Shown here in pieces: positions 1 to 7,008 of a stretch of DNA of 34,060 nt. This DNA comes from Planctomycetia bacterium (GTDB taxonomy: Bacteria > Planctomycetota > Planctomycetia > Pirellulales > Thermoguttaceae). The position numbers and the translations under genes were made by a program. The DNA lies in assembly GCA_030539295.1 (NCBI GenBank), contig JAUNSJ010000037.1, forward strand, positions 1-34,060, read 5' to 3'. Within the stretch, counting starts at the first letter, position 1. Every line of letters begins with the position of its first letter. Under the pieces are notes generated by a model. That model was given only the letters and a program-made list of their open reading frames with translations, did not search any database and was not told where the DNA came from.

Positions 1-36
1 CTTAACAGCGGCTTTTTTAACAGCAGCTTTGGCCAT
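1..36 (-). CDS. N-terminus of a Lys/Ala-rich protein (partial)
   Basis: Reading the minus strand from ATG at 36-34 gives M-A-K-A-A-V-K-K-A-A-V-K before the window edge. An AAGGAG Shine-Dalgarno sequence (plus-strand 45-50) lies eight bases upstream, which supports the start. Alternating Ala/Val and Lys at an N-terminus is typical of histone H1-like or HU-type DNA-binding proteins with basic tails, but twelve residues cannot decide this. Most of the gene lies outside the window. Confidence 0.55.
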   Translation of the reverse strand, partial: MAKAAVKKAAVK

Positions 37-444
37 AGAACATTCTCCTTAGTCGTTAGACAGTTTAAATTACGGAAGGAAACCTGTATTTCCACTTCTG
101 AAAAGAAGGGTGCTCCTTCACCTGAAACTCTGACGGTGAAAATGAGAGCGGTTATAACCATACGTGCACAACCGGAACGGTCTCGCCATCTTGCTCTCGG
201 TTCTAACGACAAAAAAACCAAACAAAACAGGTCAACCAATAAAGCGGGATCCTTTCCACGGTAATCATACCTTTGACGTTCGTCTCTCTTACCCCTTCTC
301 AGGCGGCACAGATACTGCTGTCAGTTCATGTGGCGGACCGGAAATAGCATTTGCCAAAAAGGGCAAATACCCCGCATTTCCAATTCCCTCATTTTCTATA
401 AACAATAACCTACACACTTTTTAGTTTCACTCAAGATGAGTTTT

Positions 445-496
445 GGCAAAAACGAAAAAAATTTCCAAAATTTTTTCGTTTTTGCCGGTTTTTTTT
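445..496 (+). terminator. Strong rho-independent terminator-like hairpin
   Basis: A 16-base arm beginning GGCAAAAACG (445-460) is perfectly complementary to 471-486, with a 10-base loop. An eight-T run follows at 489-496. This is the form of an intrinsic terminator for plus-strand transcription. No convincing plus-strand gene precedes it; the nearest open frame ends at 424 and looks spurious. It may end a small RNA or block read-through into the xylose region. Confidence 0.55.
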
Positions 497-826
497 CCTT
501 TTACTCTCCCCAACCGCCGTTCTGACCGTTCTTTTTACCTCAACTCACACTCCTGTTGTATTTGAACTTTTTGGCAAATACCCCCTCAATTCCATCACGA
601 CGACTCTCACCTTCGCCTTCCAACTTACTCCAAACTCCTTTCACCTTCCGTTACCAATGCGCCTCCCATGTATAATATCCTTATCTCGCTTTTATAGTTT
701 TTTAACCTTTTTTATTTTACCAATTTTAACATCTATACCGCCTCCTCAAGCGTCCCGTCACACAACAAAATTATCCTTGCCAGCAACAACGAAAAACGAA
801 AGCCCAGCACCGTCAATCGGCGATCG

Positions 827-897
827 ATTCCCCCTAACGCCATCACAACCATGAACCGGCGGCCGGCGTTCCCGTCTGCTTGCCAGGTCGGGAACGC
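827..897. repeat. Dispersed palindromic intergenic repeat, copy 1
   Basis: Positions 832-864 share about 33 bases with 33722-33754, with one mismatch (A/G at the A-C-C-R-T-G position). The shared part begins CCCTAACGCCATCACAACC and ends CCGGCGGCC. In this copy it is followed by an inverted repeat, GCGTTCCCG (866-874) and CGGGAACGC (889-897). Finding the same unit more than 32 kb away, also between genes, points to a dispersed non-coding repeat family rather than a gene. Confidence 0.6.
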
Positions 898-1060
898 GAG
901 GAGGACGTTCCCTACGCTCGACAACCAACGTCGTTTGCTCATTACGTAAAAAATTGTTTATGATCGCAACCCGCTGCGACACGGATCCAACATCGCGCCG
1001 GGTCTACTCACAGCCACTTTAAAGAAAATGCTCATGCTCTTGCGGCTCCTCACTTTACAC

Positions 1061-1214
1061 TGTCGCAATTGGTCTTTCAAAATGTCGCAATTGTATATAA
1101 AATTGGACATTTTCCGATATTTCATATCTTGACAAACCCTCTCCGGTAGCTTATACTCAATAGTAAAGTACAAGTTCGAGACGTGAGTTGGTTATTGAGG
1201 TAAAATGTCGCAAT
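1061..1214. promoter_or_regulatory. TGTCGCAAT repeats flanking the xylose isomerase promoter
   Basis: TGTCGCAATTG occurs at 1061-1071 and again at 1083-1093, 22 bases apart, which is close to two helical turns. A third copy, TGTCGCAAT, lies at 1206-1214. The first two are upstream of the promoter at 1129-1157 and the third is downstream of the expected transcription start. Phased direct repeats like these are typical binding sites for an AraC/XylR-type activator or another sugar regulator. The binding protein is unknown; the regulator at 3822-4995 is a candidate by context only. Confidence 0.45.
1129..1157 (+). promoter_or_regulatory. Sigma70-type promoter for xylose isomerase
   Basis: TTGACA (1129-1134) and TATACT (1152-1157) are separated by exactly 17 bases, nearly a consensus housekeeping promoter. 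Transcription would start near 1164, leaving a leader of about 170 bases before the isomerase start at 1334. The leader contains one TGTCGCAAT copy, which would suit repression by a bound protein. Confidence 0.7.
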
Positions 1215-1333
1215 CAGACCTCTCCAGCGCGTCAACACAAAGAGCAGGAACGAATGGTCAGAATGTTATTTCTTGTGACCGCGGGTTACAAGCGTTCGCA
1301 ATTCGTCCGAACCAGTAATAAGGAGCAGTGACT

Positions 1334-2365
1334 ATGCAAGGTACATTTCGATTTTCTTTTGGTCCCTGGAACATTCATGAAGGCGCCGACCCGTTCGGTC
1401 CCGAAGTCCGCAAGACAATTCCGTTCAACGAGAAGTTGGAGCAGTACAAGAAGCTCGGTTTCGACGGGGTTCAGTTCCACGACGACGACGCGGTTCCGAA
1501 CATGAATAACATGACGCCCGAGGCGATCATAAAGGAAGCCAGCGATGTGAAAAAGGTTTTGGACGACCATGGTCTGGTCGCCGAATTCGTTGCGCCGCGA
1601 CTCTGGATGGACCCGCGTACGATCGACGGCGGCTTCACCTCGAACTGTCCCGAATGCCGCAAGTTCGCAATTGAGCGTGTTAAAAGAACGATTGATATTG
1701 CCACCGCGCTCGGTACCCGCAATATAGTCTTCTGGCTCGCTCGCGAAGGAACCTATATCCGCGAAGCGAAAGACCCCGTTACCGCCACGGAACGCATTGC
1801 CGAAGCGATTCAGATTCTCCTTGATTATAATAAAGACGTTCGCGTCATGATCGAGTCGAAGCCGAATGAGCCGATGGACCATGCCTACATTCCCACAATT
1901 GGTCACGCCATTGCGCTCGGGCTGCTCACGACCGCGCCGGAACGCGTCGGATGCCTCATTGAAACAGCCCATGCCATTCTGGCCAATCTGTCCCCGTCCG
2001 ACGAAATGGGCTACGCGCTGGCCCACAAAAAGCTCTGGAGTGTACATCTTAACGACCAGAACGGTCTTAAATTTGACCAGGACCAGACCTTTGGTGCCGT
2101 TGACCCGCGCCGTGCCCTGAATCAGGTACGCGTCCTTGACCAGCATGGTTACGGCAACGATGGCGAATGGGTCGGACTTGACGTTAAGGTCATGCGTACC
2201 CAGAAAGATAACGTCTGCATGAAGCATCTCGACTACAGCCGGAAAATCTTCCTGCGACTCCTGGAAATCAGTCGTTCGCTCGACGAGGCCGAAATTACTC
2301 GCCTCCAGAACGAACGCGATTACGAAGAGCTTAACTACTACATTATCGACGCCATGCTGAAGTAG
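1334..2365 (+). CDS. xylA: Xylose isomerase
   Basis: This 343-residue TIM-barrel sugar isomerase most likely converts D-xylose to D-xylulose in the cytoplasm with two divalent metal ions. It resembles the short actinobacterial (class I) isomerases. Visible signatures are F-H-D-D-D at 48-52 (catalytic His49), Trp134, E-S-K-P-N-E-P at 174-180 (metal ligand Glu174, catalytic Lys176), Glu210 with His213, D-Q-N-G-L-K-F-D-Q-D at 241-250 (Asp241, Asp248, Asp250) and Asp283. The ATG at 1334 is preferred over a GTG six bases earlier because AAGGAG lies eight bases upstream. It is about 45 residues shorter than the usual class I enzyme, mainly in the C-terminal arm that wraps a neighbouring subunit. 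No xylulokinase is adjacent; the nearby kinase looks like a ribulokinase, so the natural substrate could be another aldose. Confidence 0.88.
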   Translation: MQGTFRFSFGPWNIHEGADPFGPEVRKTIPFNEKLEQYKKLGFDGVQFHDDDAVPNMNNMTPEAIIKEASDVKKVLDDHGLVAEFVAPRLWMDPRTIDGGFTSNCPECRKFAIERVKRTIDIATALGTRNIVFWLAREGTYIREAKDPVTATERIAEAIQILLDYNKDVRVMIESKPNEPMDHAYIPTIGHAIALGLLTTAPERVGCLIETAHAILANLSPSDEMGYALAHKKLWSVHLNDQNGLKFDQDQTFGAVDPRRALNQVRVLDQHGYGNDGEWVGLDVKVMRTQKDNVCMKHLDYSRKIFLRLLEISRSLDEAEITRLQNERDYEELNYYIIDAMLK

Positions 2366-2388
2366 TCGCTCACGCGTCTGTCCACTCC

Positions 2389-2433
2389 GCTCGCTTTTCT
2401 CACAGGCACCCAAACCGCCGCGGAAAAGCGAGC
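2389..2433 (+). terminator. Stem-loop after xylose isomerase
   Basis: GCTCGCTTTTC (2389-2399) and GAAAAGCGAGC (2423-2433) form a perfect 11-base stem around a 23-base loop, starting 23 bases after the isomerase stop. The following sequence is only modestly T-rich. It may be a terminator or an mRNA-stabilising 3' structure. Confidence 0.5.
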
Positions 2434-2509
2434 TGACTTATTTGCCTTTGAGCACTTCTTACACATACGTTTGTCTTAATCGAAAAAATGGGGACCAAGA
2501 GGTATTTTC

Positions 2510-3820
2510 ATGACAGAGATGAAACCATCCGTAACGAAGAAAAGCGATGATCCGGGGGACACGAACCTTGCAGACGCGACCAAAACACAAAAAGAAAAAA
2601 AGCAAACGACTTTTTCTCAAACGATTTATCAGGCAACGACTTCTGCTGCCGATTCCATGTACAATGCTACGTCTGCTCTGACGCAATCGGCCGTAAGCAC
2701 GGTTACCACGACGGCGAAAACCACAACCCAGGCGGTTTCCAACGCGGCGGCAGATATTTTCGGTCGCGTAAGTGAAGTGGCTGGAACCGTGATGGATTAC
2801 TGGACGCAAGAGAAAAAAGAACAGGGCACCCTGAACCAGGAAACGATGACTCTTGTCCGTCACCCTTCGGTCGTTGTCGACACGGCCTACTGCCCCTCGC
2901 CTTCCCTAACTTTGGATCGTGCTTTCGACAAGAAGGGCATTCCGGGCTTTCGTCGCGAATCCTGGCGATTTGACAACAAGTGTCTTGAGGTACCCGACGA
3001 CCAAGTTGAACAGTGCCTGGAACTTATGCAAAAGAAGATCGAACAAGGCTGTGTACCCGGAATGACTGACCCCTTTGACGCGCACAAGCTCATTGTCTCC
3101 GGAAACGTGACCTATTTGCAATCGCGTAACATAGCCAGAACGGGCAAAGTCGCTTCTTTGTGGCTCGATTCCCGTAATCGGGTTGGAACGAGCGACGGAA
3201 TGACGCCTGGGTTCATTTCAAGAATTGCTGCCTGTACCTGGTCGGAGAGTATAAAGGACAATCCTCTAAACTGGTCCCTTGACCGATTTTCCGACCTTGT
3301 TCTCAACAAAATAGACTGGACGCGAATCTATCATATTCTGGAGGACGGGCAGATAAAAGATGGCGCAACGCTTAGTGAAGCGGTCATAAGCGGCGCTGCC
3401 AGTGGTGCGGCGATTGGCCTGATTTGCCCGTTGGTGGGCACTCTCGCGGGCGCCGCTGTCGGTGGTCTGGGGGCCTTCGCGAATGCTGGTGCCCATTCTT
3501 TAAAAAGGAAACTCTGGCCCGTGCAACAGGCGACATATATGCTGAGTCACGACTGGCTCTTGTGCGAAGAGGAGATAACGGAGCTCGGTCAGCGTATCAT
3601 TGGCAAGATAACATGGCCCTGGCTTAAGAAGCTGGAATCACGCTATATAACCATCGAACAGCGTATACAAGCGGTGTACGAGGAGTTTGACGTCGCCTGT
3701 TACTTCGCGGCCCGCAAACGAAAGGAAGTGGTCATTGCACCAAAATCTGCCGTATGGTATGATCCGAGTCACAAGCAGGGTGCGACACAAAAACTTCCCC
3801 GCACGCCGTCGCCTCGGTAA
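2510..3820 (+). CDS. Hypothetical protein with a glycine-zipper segment
   Basis: I do not recognise this 436-residue protein. Residues 1-35 are polar and charged. Residues 36-97 are rich in Ala, Ser, Thr and Val with long-helix character. Residues 110-280 are a soluble-looking domain with three Cys (128, 158, 181). Residues 294-328 form a glycine zipper (S-G-A-A-S-G-A-A-I-G-L then A-G-A-A-V-G-G-L-G-A), as in proteins that insert into or perforate membranes. The tail is basic and proline-rich. There is no signal peptide. The ATG at 2510 has an AAGAGG-like ribosome site. The gene ends one base from the convergent regulator. A membrane-associated or effector-like role is possible but not shown. 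Confidence 0.65.
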   Translation: MTEMKPSVTKKSDDPGDTNLADATKTQKEKKQTTFSQTIYQATTSAADSMYNATSALTQSAVSTVTTTAKTTTQAVSNAAADIFGRVSEVAGTVMDYWTQEKKEQGTLNQETMTLVRHPSVVVDTAYCPSPSLTLDRAFDKKGIPGFRRESWRFDNKCLEVPDDQVEQCLELMQKKIEQGCVPGMTDPFDAHKLIVSGNVTYLQSRNIARTGKVASLWLDSRNRVGTSDGMTPGFISRIAACTWSESIKDNPLNWSLDRFSDLVLNKIDWTRIYHILEDGQIKDGATLSEAVISGAASGAAIGLICPLVGTLAGAAVGGLGAFANAGAHSLKRKLWPVQQATYMLSHDWLLCEEEITELGQRIIGKITWPWLKKLESRYITIEQRIQAVYEEFDVACYFAARKRKEVVIAPKSAVWYDPSHKQGATQKLPRTPSPR

Positions 3821-3821
3821 C

Positions 3822-4995
3822 TTAGTCCGCGAACTCCTTATGGTTCTTTCGCCAGGTTTTGGGGCTTGTGCCGGTTACTTGACGAAAGGCCTTGAGGAAG
3901 TAATTCGGTTCAAAACCCGTTTGCGACGCTATTGTATAGACCGGGAGAAGGGTCGTGGCCAGCAGGGTTTTCGCTGCGTCCATACGGAGTCGCTGAATCT
4001 CTTCGGCTATGGTACGGCCAAAGGTCTTTTTAATAACGTCGTTCCGCGGTTCGACGCGACAGTGCCAGTTCCCGCTCAATATCGATCAGACCAATTTTTT
4101 CGCATGCGTTCGTCTGAAGAAAACGTTCCAGGCGGACCATATCCGGGTCGTCAACGGCTATAATATCTGTTGACTGCCGCGTTGCCACGCCCAGGGGTTC
4201 CACGAGAAGGGGAAGCTCAGGCATTTTCTTACGCCGGTCCATCTTTTGTGCCAGAAGAGACGCCGCCTGATATCCGACACGCCCGGAGTTCGGGTCGACA
4301 CTGGAGAGTTGGGGAGTGAGCACATTGCACAGGTGCGTATCATTATCGGCGCCGAGCAGGGCAACATCGTCGGGTATGCGCAGGCCAAGTTCGCTACAGG
4401 CACGATGAACATGAAACGCGATTGTGTCGGCCGCACACCAGATTCCGACAGGAGCCGGAAGTGCCCGCAGCCATTTGACCAGGTCCTTTTTACTCTCCTC
4501 ATTCCAGACGGGAAAAGACGATTTGGGCGTGTGCGTCGAAGATTCGAATCGCAGGCAGGAGTAGCCTTGACTCCGCAAAGCGTTTTCATACGCGTTGCCC
4601 CGGGCCTCACCCCACCAGGTATTACCATAGGTATAGTAGGCAAAATGCGTTAAGCCACAATGCACAAAATGTTCCGCCGCGAGCTGTCCGGTCGCCGCCG
4701 CACTCGATTGCACCTCGCTTAAGGAAGAGACGCCATCGCCGAGCAGTTCCACCGTTGGCACTTGAAGCGACCTTATATATTCGCCTAACGGTGAGCTTCC
4801 TGTTCGACATATGATACCGTCGCCGCGCCAGGTTTTTACAACGTCCGGGACTGTCGTAAGAATCCCCTGTTCCTCAAAGGTTATGAGCCAGTGCCCTCGC
4901 TCCTGGACGTAGCGCGAGACTCCTTCGATTATGCCTCGACCATAGGCACGCGAAGTCTCGATTACCAGAAGGACATGCTTCTGACGCGGTTTCAT
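3822..4995 (-). pseudogene. XylR-type sugar regulator (LacI-like sensor + AraC HTH), frameshifted
   Basis: The architecture matches E. coli XylR: a periplasmic-binding-protein-like sensor followed by an AraC double helix-turn-helix. The start is ATG at 4995-4993, with a GGAGG ribosome site upstream. The sensor runs from V-L-L-V-I-E-T-S-R-A-Y-G-R-G through P-D-D-V-A-L-L-G-A-D-N-D. The first HTH (I-E-R-E-L-A-L-S-R-R-T-A-E-R-R) is followed by a stop at about 4030-4032. The expected continuation (K-K-T-F-G-R-T-I-A-E-E-I through K-A-F-R-Q-V-T-G-T-S-P-K-T-W) lies one frame over and ends at 3822. One extra A in the minus-strand string CGTTATTAAAAAG explains both. As written, the protein would lose its second HTH and probably could not bind DNA normally. 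It may be a true mutation, a sequencing error next to an A-run, or less likely a recoding site. It diverges from the symporter-ribulokinase genes it may control. Confidence 0.8.
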
Positions 4996-5085
4996 TACGC
5001 CTCCTCTTCCCGGAATCACGAACTCCTCCTGCAAAATTCAATCCGCAGCGATATTCAAGCGGTCCATTCATCGCTCTATAACCTT

Positions 5086-5113
5086 ATAATAGCCGCAAAA
5101 TCCTCTTTGGCAA
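5086..5113 (-). promoter_or_regulatory. Possible promoter of the XylR-type regulator
   Basis: On the minus strand TTGCCA (5113-5108) precedes TATTAT (5091-5086) with 16 bases between them. This would give a leader of about 85 bases before the regulator start at 4995. The -35 box has one mismatch to consensus. It is plausible by position, but not unique in this AT-rich stretch. Confidence 0.35.
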
Positions 5114-5305
5114 GTATAATACGGCGTCAAAAACGTGGAATTTTACGACATGTACTCGCTTGATTAACCGACAAATCCGCATTCTCGTCATGCCGTTGCG
5201 ACCGCCATTATTCCCGATATTTGCGTAAAATACAGGGAATTCCATCCGATTGATTCAAAATATATTCCTGTCGACTCAAATACCAATATCCGCCTCCGGG
5301 CGATG

Positions 5306-5334
5306 TTGACGCCTTCTTTGTCTGGTGTTACAAT
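5306..5334 (+). promoter_or_regulatory. Sigma70-type promoter of the symporter-ribulokinase operon
   Basis: TTGACG (5306-5311) and TACAAT (5329-5334) are separated by 17 bases. The leader would be about 128 bases before the symporter start at 5469. It is divergent from the regulator's probable promoter. The 4996-5468 spacer holds no gene, and I see no clear operator palindrome in it. Confidence 0.55.
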
Positions 5335-5468
5335 GTCGAAAAATGGTTGTGCCAGGCCGAGATGTTTCCCTACGTCATCTCGTCGCGCCGCCTTCGGGTG
5401 CGATTTGAAAAAACGGCCGCCCGGAGTGCGAGAGCAATAAAATTGACCAAAAAGCGAGAGGAGAGAAA

Positions 5469-6995
5469 ATGCAACTGCCGCTTTTAGACGTTGTTGTCCT
5501 GATTGTCTATGTTTTGGGGTCGGTTGCCTTCGGCTGCTGGTTCGTCGTTCGCTCGCGCGATCCGGAAGGCTTTACCTCGGCCAAGGGACGCATTCCTTCT
5601 CTGGTCGTTGCCTTATCGCTTTTCGGTACCTATATAAGCAGTATAAGTTTTCTTGGCTATGCCGGCATGGCCTATATTGGCAACTGGAATACATTTACCT
5701 TGAGCCTGACGCTTCCGCTGGTCGCCTGGATTGGCGCGAAGTGGTTTGTGCCGTTCTATCGCAATTGCGGCACGGTCTCCACCTACTGTCATTTGGAAGA
5801 GCGGTTCGGCTTGTGGTGCCGACTGTACGCTACGGTTTGCTATCTCCTGACGCAAATTGCGCGTATGGGCACGGTTATGTTCCTACTGGCGATTCCGCTG
5901 CGTCATCTGCTCGGCTGGGATATGGTAACCATCATCCTGGTCACCGGCCTGTTAACAACATTCTATTCCACGCTCGGCGGAATTGAAGGCGTTGTCTGGA
6001 CCGACGCGTTTCAGTCAGCGGTATTAATCTGCGCGACCGTTCTATGTGTCGTCCTGATTCCGTTTCTCTTGCCGGAAGGTCCGGGCCAACTTTTTAAAAT
6101 CGCCCTGGAGAACAAGAAATTTTCATTGGGGACACTCTCGAGCGATCTGTCGCAATCGACATTCTGGGTCGTCCTGATTTACGGCATAACGATCAACCTT
6201 CAGAATTTCGGGATTGACCAGAATTTCGTTCAGCGCTATTTAACAGCCCGCTCGGAGCAGGACGCGAAGAAGTCACTTTGGATCTCCTGCCTGACAACGA
6301 TACCCATGAACGCGTGTTTCTTCTTTATTGGAACGGCTCTGTTTGCCTACTACACAGTCCGGCCCGAACTCCTCTCGCCCGAACTGACGCAAGAGATTGC
6401 CAAGGGGAATGGCGACGGCGTTTTTCCCTACTTTATCGTTCACGGACTGCCCACCGGAATAACGGGTCTGGTCATTGCCGCCCTATTCGCCGCGGCCATG
6501 AGCACAATAAGTACGAGTCTGAACGGCTGCGCGACGCTAACCCTGACCGATTTCTACCGCCGATTCTGGCGTCCGCAAGCGAGTGCAAAAGAGGAAATGG
6601 TCGTGCTGTATTCCACAACCGTGCTCTGGGGTGTGCTCGGTATGGCCGCCGCAATTGCCATGCTGCACGCAAAAAATATTCTCGACGTCTGGTGGACCAT
6701 TTCCGGAATCGTCAGTGGTGGTATGCTCGGCCTGTTCCTGCTCGGCTTCCTGTCTCGCAAGTCGAGTAACACCGCGGCGCTACTCGGTACATTGGCCGGA
6801 ATTGCCGTGATTTTATGGATGACCCTCTCCTTGCCCGCCCTGAACTTCTGGCCCGAATCACTCGTCGCATACGGCAGTCCCTTTCACCGTTTCCTCATTC
6901 CGGTCGTCGGAACGGTAACCATACTCCTGGTCGGCTTCCTCGCGACTCTGGTCGTGCCACAGCGGCGCGCCAGCGAACCCTTAAATGACAACTAA
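5469..6995 (+). CDS. Sodium:solute symporter (SSS family), probable sugar importer
   Basis: This 508-residue polytopic inner-membrane protein belongs to the SSS family, which couples Na+ entry to uptake of sugars, amino acids or other solutes. Family signs are the first helix (L-L-D-V-V-V-L-I-V-Y-V-L-G), R-S-R-D-P-E-G-F, S-L-F-G-T-Y-I-S-S-I-S-F-L-G-Y-A-G-M-A-Y, the G-G-I-E-G-V-V-W-T-D motif, N-F-G-I-D-Q-N-F-V-Q-R-Y and A-A-A-M-S-T-I-S-T-S-L-N (sodium-site-like Ser/Thr). About 13 hydrophobic segments are visible. The start is backed by GAGGAG upstream. It lies just before the ribulokinase gene and downstream of a divergent XylR-type regulator, so a pentose such as L-arabinose is the best guess for substrate. 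Confidence 0.85.
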   Translation: MQLPLLDVVVLIVYVLGSVAFGCWFVVRSRDPEGFTSAKGRIPSLVVALSLFGTYISSISFLGYAGMAYIGNWNTFTLSLTLPLVAWIGAKWFVPFYRNCGTVSTYCHLEERFGLWCRLYATVCYLLTQIARMGTVMFLLAIPLRHLLGWDMVTIILVTGLLTTFYSTLGGIEGVVWTDAFQSAVLICATVLCVVLIPFLLPEGPGQLFKIALENKKFSLGTLSSDLSQSTFWVVLIYGITINLQNFGIDQNFVQRYLTARSEQDAKKSLWISCLTTIPMNACFFFIGTALFAYYTVRPELLSPELTQEIAKGNGDGVFPYFIVHGLPTGITGLVIAALFAAAMSTISTSLNGCATLTLTDFYRRFWRPQASAKEEMVVLYSTTVLWGVLGMAAAIAMLHAKNILDVWWTISGIVSGGMLGLFLLGFLSRKSSNTAALLGTLAGIAVILWMTLSLPALNFWPESLVAYGSPFHRFLIPVVGTVTILLVGFLATLVVPQRRASEPLNDN

Positions 6996-7008
6996 TATGG
7001 TGGGACTT

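Larger units (their letters stand above)
37..1128. other. Long gene-free stretch
   Basis: I find no convincing gene in these roughly 1.1 kb. The open frames here are short, compositionally odd and lack good ribosome sites. The 400-750 part is rich in T and C runs. It contains a small inverted repeat ATTTGCC/GGCAAAT (349-355 and 362-368), a long hairpin at 445-486 with a T-tract, a GGCAAATACCCC motif that occurs twice (about 362 and 574), and a palindromic repeat at 827-897. It may include an unrecognised small RNA, since the strong hairpin has no gene in front of it. Confidence 0.5.

Noticed and set aside
164..424. 86-codon open frame on the plus strand, ending shortly before the strong hairpin
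   Set aside because: GTG start, no ribosome site, mixed composition and no recognisable domain. The hairpin alone is not enough to call a gene.
733..982. Short minus-strand frames over the first repeat copy
   Set aside because: Overlapping frames within a palindromic repeat, without ribosome sites or plausible protein features.
1286..2413. 375-codon minus-strand frame opposite xylose isomerase
   Set aside because: The plus strand encodes an intact enzyme with all catalytic residues; the antisense frame shows no family signature.
4020..4045. Programmed frameshift in the regulator
   Set aside because: Joining the frames needs a +1 shift, but there is no known +1 signal such as CTT-TGA with an upstream Shine-Dalgarno-like stimulator. 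A plain one-base insertion beside an A-run is simpler.
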